NCBI GenBank assembly: GCA_935421135.1
Contig: OW285196.1
Span: 12,521,001 to 12,585,000, forward strand
DNA length: 64,000 nt
Source: Bugulina stolonifera
Lineage: Eukaryota > Bryozoa > Gymnolaemata > Cheilostomatida > Bugulidae
Reading direction: 5' to 3'
Of this stretch, positions 1 through 13,300 are shown one piece after another. Numbering within the stretch: position 1 is the first letter of the stretch; every line of letters begins with the position of its first letter. The notes under the pieces are model-generated. The model did not search any database and was not told the origin of the DNA. It worked only from the letters and a program-made list of their open reading frames with translations. Made by a program: the position numbers and the translations under genes.

Positions 1-47
1 AAACGTATTGTGTTATTATTTATAATCATGATATCATGCAATAACAG

Positions 48-3000
48 GTGATGTATGTGACAGCGACGCTGCCGTACGTCTTTATGATTATCTTACTGAT
101 CAGGAACTGTATACTACCAGGAGCTGAAATCGGCATCAAGTTCTACCTTACTCCTAACGTTACTAAACTACAGGACATGCAGGTAAGACTATGATAGTAT
201 AGTATGTGTGCGGCTGTTTACCTATGATAGACTAGATTCTCAGTCATTTACAAATAGACTGAGGGTTGTTAGTTGCTGCATCAGGTAGTTAGCTTGTTGA
301 ATAAGTTCCAAGTGTGTTTATATACATTTATGTATTTCTCTTCCTGCCCATGTTGATGATCATCACACAGTCTATACATGTATTATTGTCTTCCACGCCT
401 TACAGTATATGCAGTAATGTGATCCTCCATGTTTGCAGACGTGGGTAGATGCTGGAACTCAGATTTTCTTTTCCTACTCTATCGGTATCGGAGCCTCGAC
501 TGCCCTCGGTAGCTTCAACAAGTTCCACCACAATTCTTACAAAGATACTATTATATTTGCTCTCGTAAACAGGTCAGTAAACTCTTTAGCCTTAATTCCC
601 TGGGTTTGATGAAATTCTGGCACCCACACAGCAGTCTGTACGTCAACGTAGCTGCAATGCCAGTATTTAACGGTGTGTGGGGACTTCTAAGAAGAATCTG
701 CAAACAGTGGACTGTTTCAGTGTTTTTACACCTCATCAGTAAAGCTCGGAGATATTCCTAGGAGAACACCTTAGCAATACTATACATTTACAGCAAACCG
801 CATTTATAAAGTACATTTTATAGGGGTCATGTACCACTTTATAATCCACATGTAAGGTACATGGTTTCTTGTTATAAATTATGTATTTCTGAGAAACTTT
901 ACTGTACATTGTTTGTCTGGTTGTACTTCCATCTGTGACTGGCTACAAGTATTTGTTTTATCTATCGTTTTAGCGGAACAAGTTTCCTGGCTGGATTCGT
1001 TATCTTTGCTATATTGGGTCACATGTCCTATCAACAAGGAGTGGATATAGCTGATGTAGCCGAATCTGGTAGGTGCTGGTATTACTTATATCCACCCCTT
1101 GTCTCGTGAAAGTGATATCACAACAGCGGGATCTACAATTCCATATTATGTTGTTATCTTTCCTTGTATAACCTTTAACAACGGAGTTATCTACCTTGCA
1201 TAATATTTGATGCTGGAGTTATCTTTCCTTGTATAACATTTAATTAAAATTGTCTTCTCTTGTATAATTTGTAGCATTGCAGGGGTTGTCTCAATGTGTA
1301 ATGATTGTGCCTTATTCATAACATATACATGTATGTATTTGTTGTTTAGGACCTGGTCTGGCATTTGTTGCCTACCCTAAAGCCCTGGCTAGCATGCCTT
1401 TCCCTCCAGTGTGGTCCGTCTTCTTCTTTATCATGTTGATTCTACTCGGACTCGACAGCCAGGTATGCTTCTGTTACGAACAATTCTATTGAATAGAATT
1501 CCCTTTACATTTACCTCGCCACCCCTTCATAATTACCTGGATGGGAATGAATTTATTGTCAACATAATAATATTCAACCTTGTATTGTATTTATTACCAG
1601 TTTATTGCAATGACTAATCTCATTTAGTGATAAGGGAAAGTATCTTCAGCATGAATAAGTGTAGATAGAGCTCATTGCGAGATAACAATGACCTCCAATT
1701 ACCTTTCAGTTTGTGGCTCAAGAAGGATTGGTCGCTGCAATTGTTGACCTATTTCCCGTAACATTGCGTAAAGGACACCGCAGGGTGATGTTTACGGGTC
1801 TGATGTGTGTCATCTGTTTCCTGGTTGCTCTATCAATGGTGACAGAGGTGAGGATATTAGCATGGTGGATAGTTTATTCCACACCTTTACAATTTTACTC
1901 CAAATTTGGTTTGTCTCAAGTAACTAAATAGAGGTTTTAAAATTTTTAATTTAATTCAATTATATGGTGTTTGTCCACTTATAGTGTTTGCTCCAATGTT
2001 TGTCTGTTCAACATCTCTTTGTCTATCTTTGCATTCAGTTGGTATATCACAGCTCATGGTGCCTGTATAACTCTCTACCACCAGTGATTGTCTTCTCTTT
2101 ATAGGGTGGAATGTACGTATTCCAGATATTTGATTTCTATTCTGGAAGTAGAATTATTCTACTGGTGGCATTGTTTGAGTGTATAGCAGTAGCCTATGTC
2201 TATGGTAAGTATTAATATATTTATTATTTGAAGGGGTAGGGAAGGAGCTGTAATGTGCATATATTGCAGTTATCATATCATACCTTAGTTCAAGCTGAGT
2301 TATTACCTTATTACCCATAATTCCATCACCCATAATTCCATGCACACTGTACTTTGTAGGTGTGGATCGTTACCTCGACTCCATTGCTATCATGTACGGC
2401 TTCAGAATCAACATCGTCTGGAAGTGGATGTTCCTTGTAGTCGCTCCAATAGTTGTACTTGTTATATTTATATTGAACTGCATTAGCTACAGGTGAGTAT
2501 AACTCCTGATTGCTAACTTTCTAACCTGTGTGTATATGTAAAAGGTGGCTATAATTCACCTTGAACTATTGCTGGTTTTACGGTTGTTTTACCAAGAGAT
2601 TTTACTACGTGTTGACAGTTGCACTTCTATGTTATATATAATTTGTATAGTAATTCTAACTCAGCGTCATGTTGTCATGTTTCTACTTTATACTTCGTTC
2701 AAATTTGAGTCTAAAGCTAAATGTTGTGATTGTGATTGATCGCTTGGTCAAATTAGTAGAGCTGTGTCGTTATATTAGCTATAGTAGCTCAAGGAAAAAT
2801 AATTGTGATATATTTTGGTATCTACATCTACAAGTATGTCTATATTGAAGTCATACTATCTCATTCTACATTTTTTAGATGAGCAAGGTGTTATTGATCA
2901 AGTAAATTTATATTAATCTGTTGTTTGTTTTGGCAGTACGCTGGACTATAAATTTTCGGCCCAGAGAGTTTACCAATACCCACAATGGTCTATTTCTATT

Positions 3001-3873
3001 GGATGGCTGATGGCCTGCTCTAGCATTATCATGGTTCCAGTTTGTATGATCTGGAAAGTTGGCAAGAAACTGTTCATTGCTAAAGACAAGGTAGGTTTTA
3101 CTGTCCCTTTAATATAGCATCAGAGTGTATACTTGCCCCTTTAATATAACATCAGAGTGTATACTTGTCCCTTTAATATAGCATCAGAGTGTACAATTTC
3201 TCATTTCATATAACATAATATAAGTATAATGCAGTACCCCTTAATACCACTCATACCCAACAGTTGAGTGATGTTATTTTCTAAGGTCAAATTTTCCTAA
3301 TTTATACACCGAGTGTGATCCTATTATGTACTTTTAGAGTTGGAAGGATCTAATTCGCCCTCGTCTCTTACCTCATCATATGCGACCTCACGATGATCTT
3401 AAGGATATCGATCCACACGCTACTGCAGAGAACACCTTTCTCCCTACCGACGTTTTGGATTACTACATTCCTAACACACTCGAGTTAGCCAGTGAGTGTT
3501 GAGTACTAATACTGCATGTCAACTTTTACTATATGGCTACACAACATTCGACACATCAATTTACATATCACTGTTTTATGTATAAAATTATTACTTGATG
3601 TATTGACGAAAAGCATCTCTGTTTACTACCTATTCATTCTAAACTGTGAGTTGATCAAAATGTAAATTGGTAGAAAATGTTATCATTCTTAGCATATACT
3701 TTTTACTACTTACAACTACCAGTGGACAGTGAGGACAGACATTCGATACTCAGAATGTTATGTTCTAATATCAATATCTTAATATTATTTTTGTAGATAA
3801 ACAAAATGGCGGCTACTCAAACGAAGGAATCTCTGCATCTATGTCCACTGTAGATGTCAAAGTGCCGTATTAA
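48..3873 (+). CDS. SLC6-family Na+/Cl- dependent neurotransmitter/amino-acid transporter, 5' end outside window
   Basis: Ten exons are visible: 48-182, 439-572, 974-1068, 1350-1462, 1710-1847, 2105-2204, 2360-2492, 2937-3090, 3338-3491, 3797-3873 (stop TAA). They join into 410 codons without a break. The gene starts left of the window, so TM1-TM4 are missing. What is visible runs from TM5 ([12 protein letters not shown]) through TM6 ([15 protein letters not shown]), TM7 ([13 protein letters not shown]) and TM8 ([15 protein letters not shown]) to TM12 and a cytoplasmic tail. The Asn and Ser of NSGTS match the chloride/Na1 positions of GAT1, and Asp-Ser in LGLDSQ matches Na2. The TM6 segment resembles the GABA/taurine/betaine/creatine branch more than the monoamine branch. 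Family knowledge: plasma-membrane uptake of a transmitter or osmolyte driven by Na+ and Cl-. The substrate cannot be assigned. It faces its paralogue at 7349-18509 tail to tail and shares its intron positions. Confidence 0.95.
3101..3197. repeat. 32-bp minisatellite, three copies, beside a 5' splice site
   Basis: The phrase CCCTTTAATATA followed by CATCAGAGTGTA recurs at 3105, 3137 and 3169, an exact 32-bp period. The array begins about 10 bp inside the intron that follows the exon ending at 3090. Confidence 0.9.
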
Positions 3874-4020
3874 TATGAAGACCTCTCCGTAGCAATCTCT
3901 AAACATTCAGTCAGTCAGTGTGTTGATGTTTTATTTCTGCAAACAAATGAGTTTTGATATGCTAATGACATTTAGCTCTGTTATTTTCTATTTGGGGACA
4001 TTCCTCCAAGGATGTTAGTG

Positions 4021-4119
4021 AGAAAGACAACTCCAATCCTGTGAGCGGTTGTTAGGAAGACAACTCCAATTATGTGTATGGTTGTTAGGAAGACAACTCC
4101 AATTCTGTGAATTGTAACT
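4021..4119. repeat. 33-bp repeat, three copies, in the 3' UTR of the first SLC6 gene
   Basis: AAGACAACTCCAAT occurs at 4024, 4057 and 4090. The unit also carries GGTTGTTAGG. It lies about 150 bp after the stop codon and so is probably transcribed as 3' UTR. Confidence 0.85.
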
Positions 4120-4298
4120 TTTTTGTAAATAGTGGCCTCTTCTTCATCTACAAGAAGCTATTTTGTATAAATAGTGATTATTTTTATTATTAACTGATAA
4201 CTAAATATATATGTATCTTATAATTTTGTTTGGCTATAATATTGTTAGTGGTTTTTCTTGCACACAGTGCATCTCCATAGGGTTTGCATCTTGCAACA

Positions 4299-4846
4299 TA
4301 ATTATTTTTATCGTATTAGTATTAGCTATATTAGTGTAACAGGATCAGCAATAAACTTTTCCTGGTGGTAATGAAGCATTTGTATTTCTTATTGTTTGCC
4401 AATAGCCAACATTTATTATGGTAAAGCACTACTGCAATATTCTGACTTCTGAGCGTAATTGTCAAGTTACTGCTGCTCTAGGTAGGGAGTGTTAACCCAT
4501 GTAACCCAAGAGTTTTATTCCCAAATGCTTTTGAAAAATATTGATAATAACACCAACCTGCAACCTATCACCTAATTATTTTTATCGTATTAGTATTAGC
4601 TATATTAGTGTAACAGGATCAGCAATAAACTTTTCCTGGTGGTAATGAAGCATTTGTATTTCTTATTGTTTGCCAATAGCCAACATTTATTATGGTAAAG
4701 CACTACTGCAATATTCTGACTTCTGAGCGTAATTGTCAAGTTACTGCTGCTCTAGGTAGGGAGTGTTAACCCATGTAACCCAAGAGTTTTATTCCCAAAT
4801 GCTTTTGAAAAATATTGATAATAACACCAACCTGCAACCTATCACC
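4299..4846. repeat. Exact tandem duplication of 274 bp containing a poly(A) signal
   Basis: Copy one is 4299-4572 and copy two is 4573-4846. By eye I find no difference between them, and identity continues for about five bases past the second copy. Each copy holds an AATAAA (4350-4355 and 4624-4629), so the first SLC6 gene has duplicated candidate polyadenylation sites. Perfect identity means either a very recent duplication or an assembly artefact. Confidence 0.95.
4350..4355 (+). promoter_or_regulatory. Candidate poly(A) signal of the first SLC6 gene
   Basis: AATAAA 477 bp after the stop codon, in a T- and GT-containing context. A second identical copy 274 bp downstream (4624-4629) lies in the duplicated segment. 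Confidence 0.55.
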
Positions 4847-5031
4847 TAATTTCATTAGCCCTAAAGATATAATATGACACAGCATGGAACTGTACAATAC
4901 TAATAATTTATCTGGCTCCACACTCCAGTAGATTGAGCAGCTGCCTCATGCTAAAGAGATAATGTATGAACAGTACTTTCTAACATCATGGATCAGACTA
5001 GAACCCAGGCTAACTGGGCACCCCATGGACA

Positions 5032-5640
5032 CCCCCCCCCCCCCGCCTAACCAATATTTGATGTCATAGCCTCCTTAAAAAATTGTAGACATAGCCTAGA
5101 GTGTGTTTCAAACAGTTCTAAATTGTATTACTGTGTCCCTACTAGGGGCCTCCAAAGCTAAACATAATATTTTTCTTTAAAAACTGAGTCTACAGCTTTA
5201 TTTCATTATTTCTTCATATTCATGGATTTTCAATGTCAAAATTATGTTTCTAGGGGCAATTGTAGACTGTGATCCAAAATGCCAAACAACACCTTCACTG
5301 GGCACCCCTTGGATACCCCTCTTACAACCAATATTTTGATATCATAGCCTCCTTGAAAATTTTAAGATGTAGCTTAGAGTGTGTTTCAAATTTTATTGCT
5401 GTGTCTCTATTATAGGGGCCTCCAAAATTAAATGTTAGTTTTTTCATGAAGAACTTAGTCTACAGCTTTATTTCATTATTTCCTTATAGTTATGTATTTT
5501 TATGTCAAAATTATGCTTCTGGGGCAATTGTAGACTGTGATTCAAAGGCCAAACTACACCACCACTAGGACCCGCCCCCTTTCAACCAATATTTTAATTT
5601 CATAGCCTCCTTGAAAATTTGTTGAGGCTTTTAAATAAAG
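5032..5640. repeat. Three diverged tandem copies of a roughly 260-280 bp unit
   Basis: A segment with ACCAATATTT, CATAGCCTCCTT, TAGAGTGTGTTTCAAA and GGGGCCTCCAAA starts near 5050, 5328 and 5585, the third copy being partial. Copies differ at many positions, so this is an old duplication, unlike the exact 274-bp duplication just upstream. A run of 13 C (5032-5044) sits at its left edge. Confidence 0.75.
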
Positions 5641-7348
5641 CCTATAGACTATGCTTCAAACTTACAGCACTCATATACAAAACTATAATTTCTATTTGCT
5701 GAACCTTAGCCTACATTATGAGGCTTTACTTAATTTACTGTAATTACACCCAAGCTTGGGTTCCTTAGATTTACAACAGTGGTTCTCTTGGATACTCTGT
5801 TTCTGTCACCATTATAATGTTGAATCACCTGGCTATAACCTTTTGTGCAACATGCAGTTTTCTTGTTGGGCCTCATCTTTCTCTTTCCAATTTGAGCAAA
5901 AGGAAAATAAATTGAGAGAGGACAACTTCTAATTATCATCAATAGCTTATGAGTGCCTATGAACACAGATGCTATAAAAGTATATAACATTTTACATAAT
6001 GTAATGCCTATTTTAATGGCATTATCTAATGAGAACAAAGTCAAACCTTCATATCTACAAAAAATATGTGTCTACATTTATGCCACAGGGCACCGTAGCT
6101 AATATTAATAAAACAAGATGAATTTTTAATAGTCATTTGATTATATTCCTAATATTTCGATACTTGTCCAAGCATCATCCATAGATAAGTAATTCCCCGC
6201 AATGAAAAGAGCATCAAAGAGAAAGTTTTTGGTGCACTTTTCATTGCAGGAACTACCCATCTATTATATACATGTATAAAGTATTCCTTGAAGTTATAGC
6301 ATGACACAGTATCACACAGTGCAGTACTAATAATCTTTCTAAATAAAAGTAATAATGCACCCTGTAATGTAGCTAGTAAGTGATCTTGATCCGAATTCGT
6401 GTTTCCTAACAGAAGGTAACGCAATTAGGAGAGGATAACTTCTTACAACCTGTTTCAAGTGTAGAGTATCGTCCTTGCCAAAGTCACACTAATAATAATT
6501 GTTGTACAGTTGCTATAGTTACTGTTAGATAGAGACCGGTATTTTGATACTTTATATGCTATAATGTACTTTTATTTCAAATTGTAGGCAACACTAATAG
6601 TATAATATCTTAATAATATTGTAACAATATAGTATGACATTAATAAAAATAGTTGATTAGAATAGAGTACAATGCTACAAGCAAGACCTACCCACAACTT
6701 GAAAGTACAATTTGAAAATGTAATTCTATGTACAAACACATCACTGTATTATAACTAAACTAATAACATACCCAACTGTTTGGCAACTGTTTCTCCAGCA
6801 CAGGAAGATGGGACTATACAGCAGTGTAGCTTGTTACAAAATATCTAACAACAGTCCCACAGTCTAACGTGTGTTATCATTTACATCATAACACTACACA
6901 ATGCTTCAGCTCAATTACAACAACAAAGTCACAGTAAGAAAAACTTTGTGAGAAAGACTGTACATCCACAACACATAGCAATGAGTAGGGTGGCATAGCA
7001 GACGTCTGGTAAAATGCAGTTACATTTATAGTGCTGCATTTAATTGCTAATAAAAAGTACATTACATTAGAAGATATACTGCCACACTGCCCTCTGTATC
7101 AACAATTCAGAACATGGCTAATGTGGCAGCAACATTGAACTGATACTGCTAAATGTGACCCTTAATAGCTCCATTCCTTCACCTAACAAGTTTGAACTTT
7201 AGCCAAGCCATTGACCAGTAAAATTACGCTTGCATTAGTCAGCGTTTATGAGATTGCAGCACGTTGCGTAAATTTCAGTCAAACAGGAAATGCTCATCAC
7301 ACCGTCTTTTACAGTGTTATTGTACAATTATTGTAAGTATAGTGCCGA

Positions 7349-10300
7349 TCATACTGCTTGTAGCTTAACCATATCAGACTCCATATTGACGGCGGATTCA
7401 TACGCAGGTAGACCATCGGTATTGAGTGGAACTCCGCCAGGGTTCAGGGGGACCAGTACTGTACCCGTAGGAATCATCATTACGGTAGGAGCTCTGGTGT
7501 CACCTCGATTTACTTTGGGAAAATGTTCTAAAATCAATAGAGATTTAATAGTAAAAAAAGTTGAAACCTGCATTACAAGACTCAACCGGCAAACAACTGA
7601 CAATCAGTTTTCTATTCGCTATGATGCAACTCAAAACTGCCGCATGTTGCAGCATTCGACTGTAAATAAATGAATTGAATTTATATCACTTTTATATTTT
7701 TTACACTTTCTTTGCCATAGTGATGGTTTCTCTATGGACATATTATAGGTCAGCTATAACGTCTATGAAAATAAAGGGAATTAGGAGTTGCCCACTCTGG
7801 AGCTGTGTAGTACTCACTTCCTTTGTAGACGTCTATTGTTCCGTCATACTCCTCAAGAAGGTCTGTGGGAAGGAATGTGTTGGCCAAAGTGGCGTCTGGG
7901 TTTATGTCCATGAGACTATCCTGTTCTCTGAGCTGGTGAGGCAGCAGTTTGGGTCTGATCAACGACCGTAAGTCCTACGTAATATATAAGAGTTTTATAT
8001 GACAGTAATTATATATGACAGACATATAATGTACGACAGTCATATATGATAGTAATATACACATATATCATATACATAATATGACATAGTGTATATGTAC
8101 TATGTATACATATACATAGTACATACACGTACAAGCGTGGGTAAACGTAATGGGAGTGGTTATATGAATCGATAACTTACCAAGACTGGCCCTCCAAAGA
8201 AGATATTTCTTATGACCGAGTACAGCATGTATATAGGTACCATGATGATGCTAGAGCAAGCCATCAGCCAACCAATAGAGATAGCCCAACCAGGGTACAC
8301 GTACACATAGTGAGCAGAGAACTTGTATGTCAGCCGGCTGCAACATTTATAATATATATATAGTCAGACATTAATAGTATGGTCAGCTTGATTGGCCCAT
8401 TCTAAAGTAAAACAGTTCTGAGCCGAACTTGTATTACTGGGAGTGTATGAACATCACTCTGAAACCAAAACATCATAGACGGAGGCATCATACCATAAAC
8501 ACATGGCTCATGATAAAAGTTATTAGCCATAGAGTTATTTCCTCTATATACTGTATCAGCCATTGAGTTATCTTCCCTATGTTGTATTAGCCATAGAGTT
8601 ATCTCCTCTATACCGTATCAGCCATAGAGTTATCTCCTCTATGCTGTATTAGCCATAGAGTTATCTTCCCTATGCTCGTGCCTTACCTGTAGCTGATGCA
8701 GTTCATGACGAAGATGACTAACACGGTTATGGGGGTGATTATTAAGTAGAACCACTTCATCACTTGTGATAGCATAGGCAGTCGGAATCCATACATCATT
8801 TCAAGGTTTGTCAGGAACCTGTCTATTCCTGTAATATGTGTAAGACAATAATGAATGAAGGGAGATAACTCCTGGTTACAGAATAAAATAAGAATTACAT
8901 GTATTACTCCAAGTGGTGGGAGCTTTCTAAAGATGGAATAACTCTAAAAGTTACATATGCATCATGTGAAATCATAAATTGATGACAAAAGCAAAGTATT
9001 ATGATAGATAGTTTATGATAGGAAAAGATTTCTCAGACAAAAACGGAATTCCCAACCAAACTTAGAACTATAATCAAGTATATATAACAGACGTAGGAGG
9101 TAAGTAGTTAAGATAAATAATATAAATATTCCAAAATACTCCAACCTTGCCTTATTTTTCTCTAGAAATATCAAATTTGCCATAAACATAGAATACTCTT
9201 ATAATATATATATATAATTATACTTACCATAGACATATTAGGCTACTGCTATAATATATATATTTATACTTACCATAGACATAGGCTACTGCTATAATAA
9301 TATATACATATTATATATTTATACTTACCATAGACATAGGCCACTGCTATACACTCAAACAATGCCACCAGTAGAATAATTCTACTTCCAGAATAAAAAT
9401 CAAATATCTGGAAGACATACATTCCACCCTGTAAAGAGAAGTAAGAAGCAAATAAGTTAGACGTAGATCATTATATTATATATCTCTCTACATGATATAT
9501 TACCAGATACCGCCATCTTATACATAGTAGAGGAACTGGGCAATGTCTATGCACTACATAAACAAAAAGCTAACATATCTAGTTCAGTTCTACAAGAGTG
9601 TTAGTTTTGTTAATTCTTACAGTAGTGAGCTAAAGTCGAGAAGTTGTGCTCCCTTACTCCATTGTTGTAAAAAGGAGAGGACAACTTCCTACAGATTGAA
9701 GCAACTATTTCAGTATAGAAATGGTGTATACATAGATGGATTAATTACATGCACTTGAAAGTTTAGTACATGTGCATTCCAGTGTTGGCACCAGAACACA
9801 TTGTACAACAGCAATCTGTCCTGCTGTCAGCCAACTATTTACAGTTGGTCATAAAATTGAAGAGAAAAATATTTAAATATGTCCTCCCTTTTATAGCAAA
9901 GCCCATTGAAATACTAATTTATTGCCAACAGGAATCTGTCAATCCCTGTTGAAATGTTATTTCAAAAATTTGGACGCAATTAAATTTATTATTATCAGTA
10001 TAATTTATATTATTTCCCAAAGCCTGAAATATGACTAATATTTACATAACTTAATGCATGCCCAAATAGCTAAGTGACCTAAACATCATAGAACACACAT
10101 TATAAAATGAAGTAGTCAACATAATGAAAAGCTTTTAGCTGTCAGTTTGATTTGTTCAAAGGAAATTCAATATAAGACAACTCCAGCAAGCAGTATTATA
10201 CAGTATTCTAAGTATTCCCTACCTCACAGACCATACAAAGACCCATCAGGTAGCAGCAGAGACAGGCAACTCCTGTAAATACGATCCTTCTGTGACCTTT

Positions 10301-13300
10301 CCTAAGAAACACTGGGAACATGTCTACAATAGTAGCAACCAGTCCTTCCTGTGCCACAAACTACAAGCCAAACCAGAACAGTAATGTAAGCATAATATAA
10401 TAGATTATAAGTAGGCCTATACATAAAACACTATATCATACATGCATAACAGTGGAGTTAGTGAAGTATACTCAGTTAGCTATACACCATCCAGTTGACT
10501 GGGGTGACGGTCTGCGTGTATTTCCTGGAAACATAGAAACAAAACGCAAATATTTGCACATAAATAAAAAGTAATTCTATTATGTTACCCATTATACATA
10601 TCAAAATAAACATCTAGATCTACAGTGAGTTGATGTCAAGTAGCATATGAAACAAGAGAGGACAACTCAAATGCATAATCAATGCACATGTAAATGTAGA
10701 CTAAAATATGTGCTTGTACAGGGAAATATACGGGTGGGTTGTATTACGTACCTCACTATCTAGTCCAAGTAGAATAACCATAATAAAAAAGAAGACAGAC
10801 CAAAGAGGGGCCACAGGCATCTTGGCAAGTGCTTTTGGGTAGGCGATAAAAGCCAAGCCGGGACCTAGAATAAGAAAACATGCAACGGTCAAGGTCATGG
10901 TTAAGTGTGAGTTATGGAGACTAATCTCCCATATATAATAGTCAGTAGATATAATGTCAGTAGATATAATGAAATAAAATAATAATAAAATAAGATAAAT
11001 GAAAACGTGGCAAGATAATAGCATCCCTACCAGATTCGGCCACATCAGCTATGTCTACTCCTTGCTCATCAGCCATATATCCCAACACTGCGAATATGAC
11101 GAATCCAGCCAGAAAACTTGTACCACTAAAATAGACACCATTCTATATATGTATGCATGCAGCCGACAGCACATATTGTACATGTAATGTAAGAGGTAAC
11201 TATAATAATCTCTAGATGTCTTTGAGACTTCTTCTTCTACATTTATAAATTGAGACAGACATGCTTGGTATGTCATATAATGATATGACATGTGATAGGC
11301 TATTATTTCAATATAATATGTGATTATATAATATGAGTTATATGGTGTGCATTCCATGTGTGTTCTGTTCCATACAATACATTTAATGCATGTATCTGGC
11401 ATGTTATATTGTTATCATATAAGCTAATTTAACATAACAACCTGCAAAAATTATGATACTTTTTGCACACAAAAAAGCCTTCCAAGTTGGCGCATGCAAC
11501 AAATCTACATTGTATTATTCTGTACATGAATGATGGAGTTTCTAAACTTGAGCTTCCGCACTTGTTTGAGTACATTTGTGTACCAATAGGTTAAGCGAAT
11601 TACCGAATAATCCTGTATACGATGGCTCCACAGCATATTACTCTATGTAGGTCAACATATTTCAAACATGAACAAGTTTATAAAACAAATTATTCTACAA
11701 TAATCTGGTGCCAGACAGAATATTATTAATTACAGCCAGAACATCCATCACCACGATTAGACTGTGATGTTAACTATGTAATCTTATGAGCATTTACATT
11801 GCTCTTCGTGGCCACCCAAACTATAGCTTAGTATCCAAAGCTACATTTTGATTTATGCATAGCCAAAGCTATTTATACATCTCAACACCTACCATTGTTT
11901 AGTCTCACCCAGTGATTGATATGGTATTGATATTCCAAATACATTTTCATAAATTAATTATTTTAAAATTCAGTTAATACGAGGAAAGTTTGACAGTTGC
12001 TAGGAAAAAATATCAGATATTTTACTTCTTGATGCTTCACATAATAGAGGAAGGAGTTTCGCTAGAAATTTAACTTTTCTGCGTATTCAAAGTGCCTAGG
12101 TTGCCATCTTGCAAAAGCACTAAGTTGAAATGTTATTTGATTTGTAATAATATAAAATTATATTTTCATCTAGTGTTCGGATTTTCTGAGATCAATATGA
12201 ATGTAATCACTAATCACTAATCAGAGTGATTGTAACTCAATCATGATTCATCTCCATCGGAGTGATTCTTTCTTACCTGTTTATGCATGCAAATATCACT
12301 GTATCTTTCAAAGAATTGTGGTGGAACTTGTTGAAGCTACCGAGGGCGGTTGAGGCTCCGATACCGATAGAGTAGGAAAAGAAGATCTGAGTTCCAGCAT
12401 CTACCCACGTCTGTAAACATACTTTAGATTAACTAACAGTTGAAAAACATCCGATTTCGCGTACTGCCAAGCAAACATATCCAGGGTTCAAATTTAACTG
12501 CATGAAAAATCCAAATAAATTCATCAATCTGAAAATGATTATACCTGGTAAGTTATGAAACAGAGCCAACCTCTGGCTTAGTGTAAATTATGCATAATCA
12601 ATAGACTACCTAATATTGATTTAGTAACCCATGAGCTGTCCCATAGACGATAGGGGCTTAGGGCTAACTAATAGACAGAATAGGAGATATTACAGTATAT
12701 CATAAGCTATTGTCTTGTAGACTGAGCACCACACCTGCATATCGCCAAGTCTATCTACGGTAGGCCTGAGATAGTAAAGGATTCCATTGCCAGCTCCCTT
12801 CAATGTGCAGCCTCTGATCAGAAGGATAAACATGAAGACATACGGGGCGGTAGCCGTGACGTACATTACCTGTTGCATAATATACAAAGTATTTAAAGCT
12901 AGAAACATATCGTTGTGTAACATTCTATTTGATAGGATATTGGCATCACAAGATAACGTGATAATACTCTATTTGGCCGATAACACTTGTAGCTCATTAA
13001 CACAAGTCGTGATAATTTGATAACATACCGTTGTACATAGCAACACATTTACACATAGCTGTAACTATATTAACAATTTATAGACCTTTCATTGACAAAG
13101 ATGCAAAACGTTCACATGTTCCCATTTAAATATTGCACAACATATACTTCTAAAGAAAGACAACTACAAACATACTAGTAGTGCGGGAAGAGCTATAATA
13201 GCTGCATACACATGTGGCTTTTGAAAGTGGGCAAATGGGAGTTATCTTACCTTCCCAGAAGTCTTGACTCCCTTAGATATGCAGGCGAACACTACGACCC

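Larger units (their letters stand above)
3874..7348. other. Convergent intergenic interval between the two SLC6 paralogues
   Basis: It holds the 3' UTRs of both genes, the repeats listed separately, and otherwise AT-rich sequence. Short open frames here (for example 5730-6044 and 6149-6424 on the minus strand) have no recognisable domain, splice context or codon pattern and are not called. Two copies of the dispersed GAGAGGAYAACTT element lie near 5916 and 6429. Confidence 0.6.

Noticed and set aside
5730..6044. 104-codon minus-strand frame between the SLC6 genes
   Set aside because: Composition mirrors the AT-rich background, with no known motif.
7290..7673. 127-codon plus-strand frame
   Set aside because: Antisense to the last exon of the second SLC6 gene, whose frame is continuous with 15 upstream exons.
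9200..9320. Simple AT microsatellite interpretation of the SLC6 intron
   Set aside because: The AT runs are only spacers; the conserved part of each unit is the exon end and donor.
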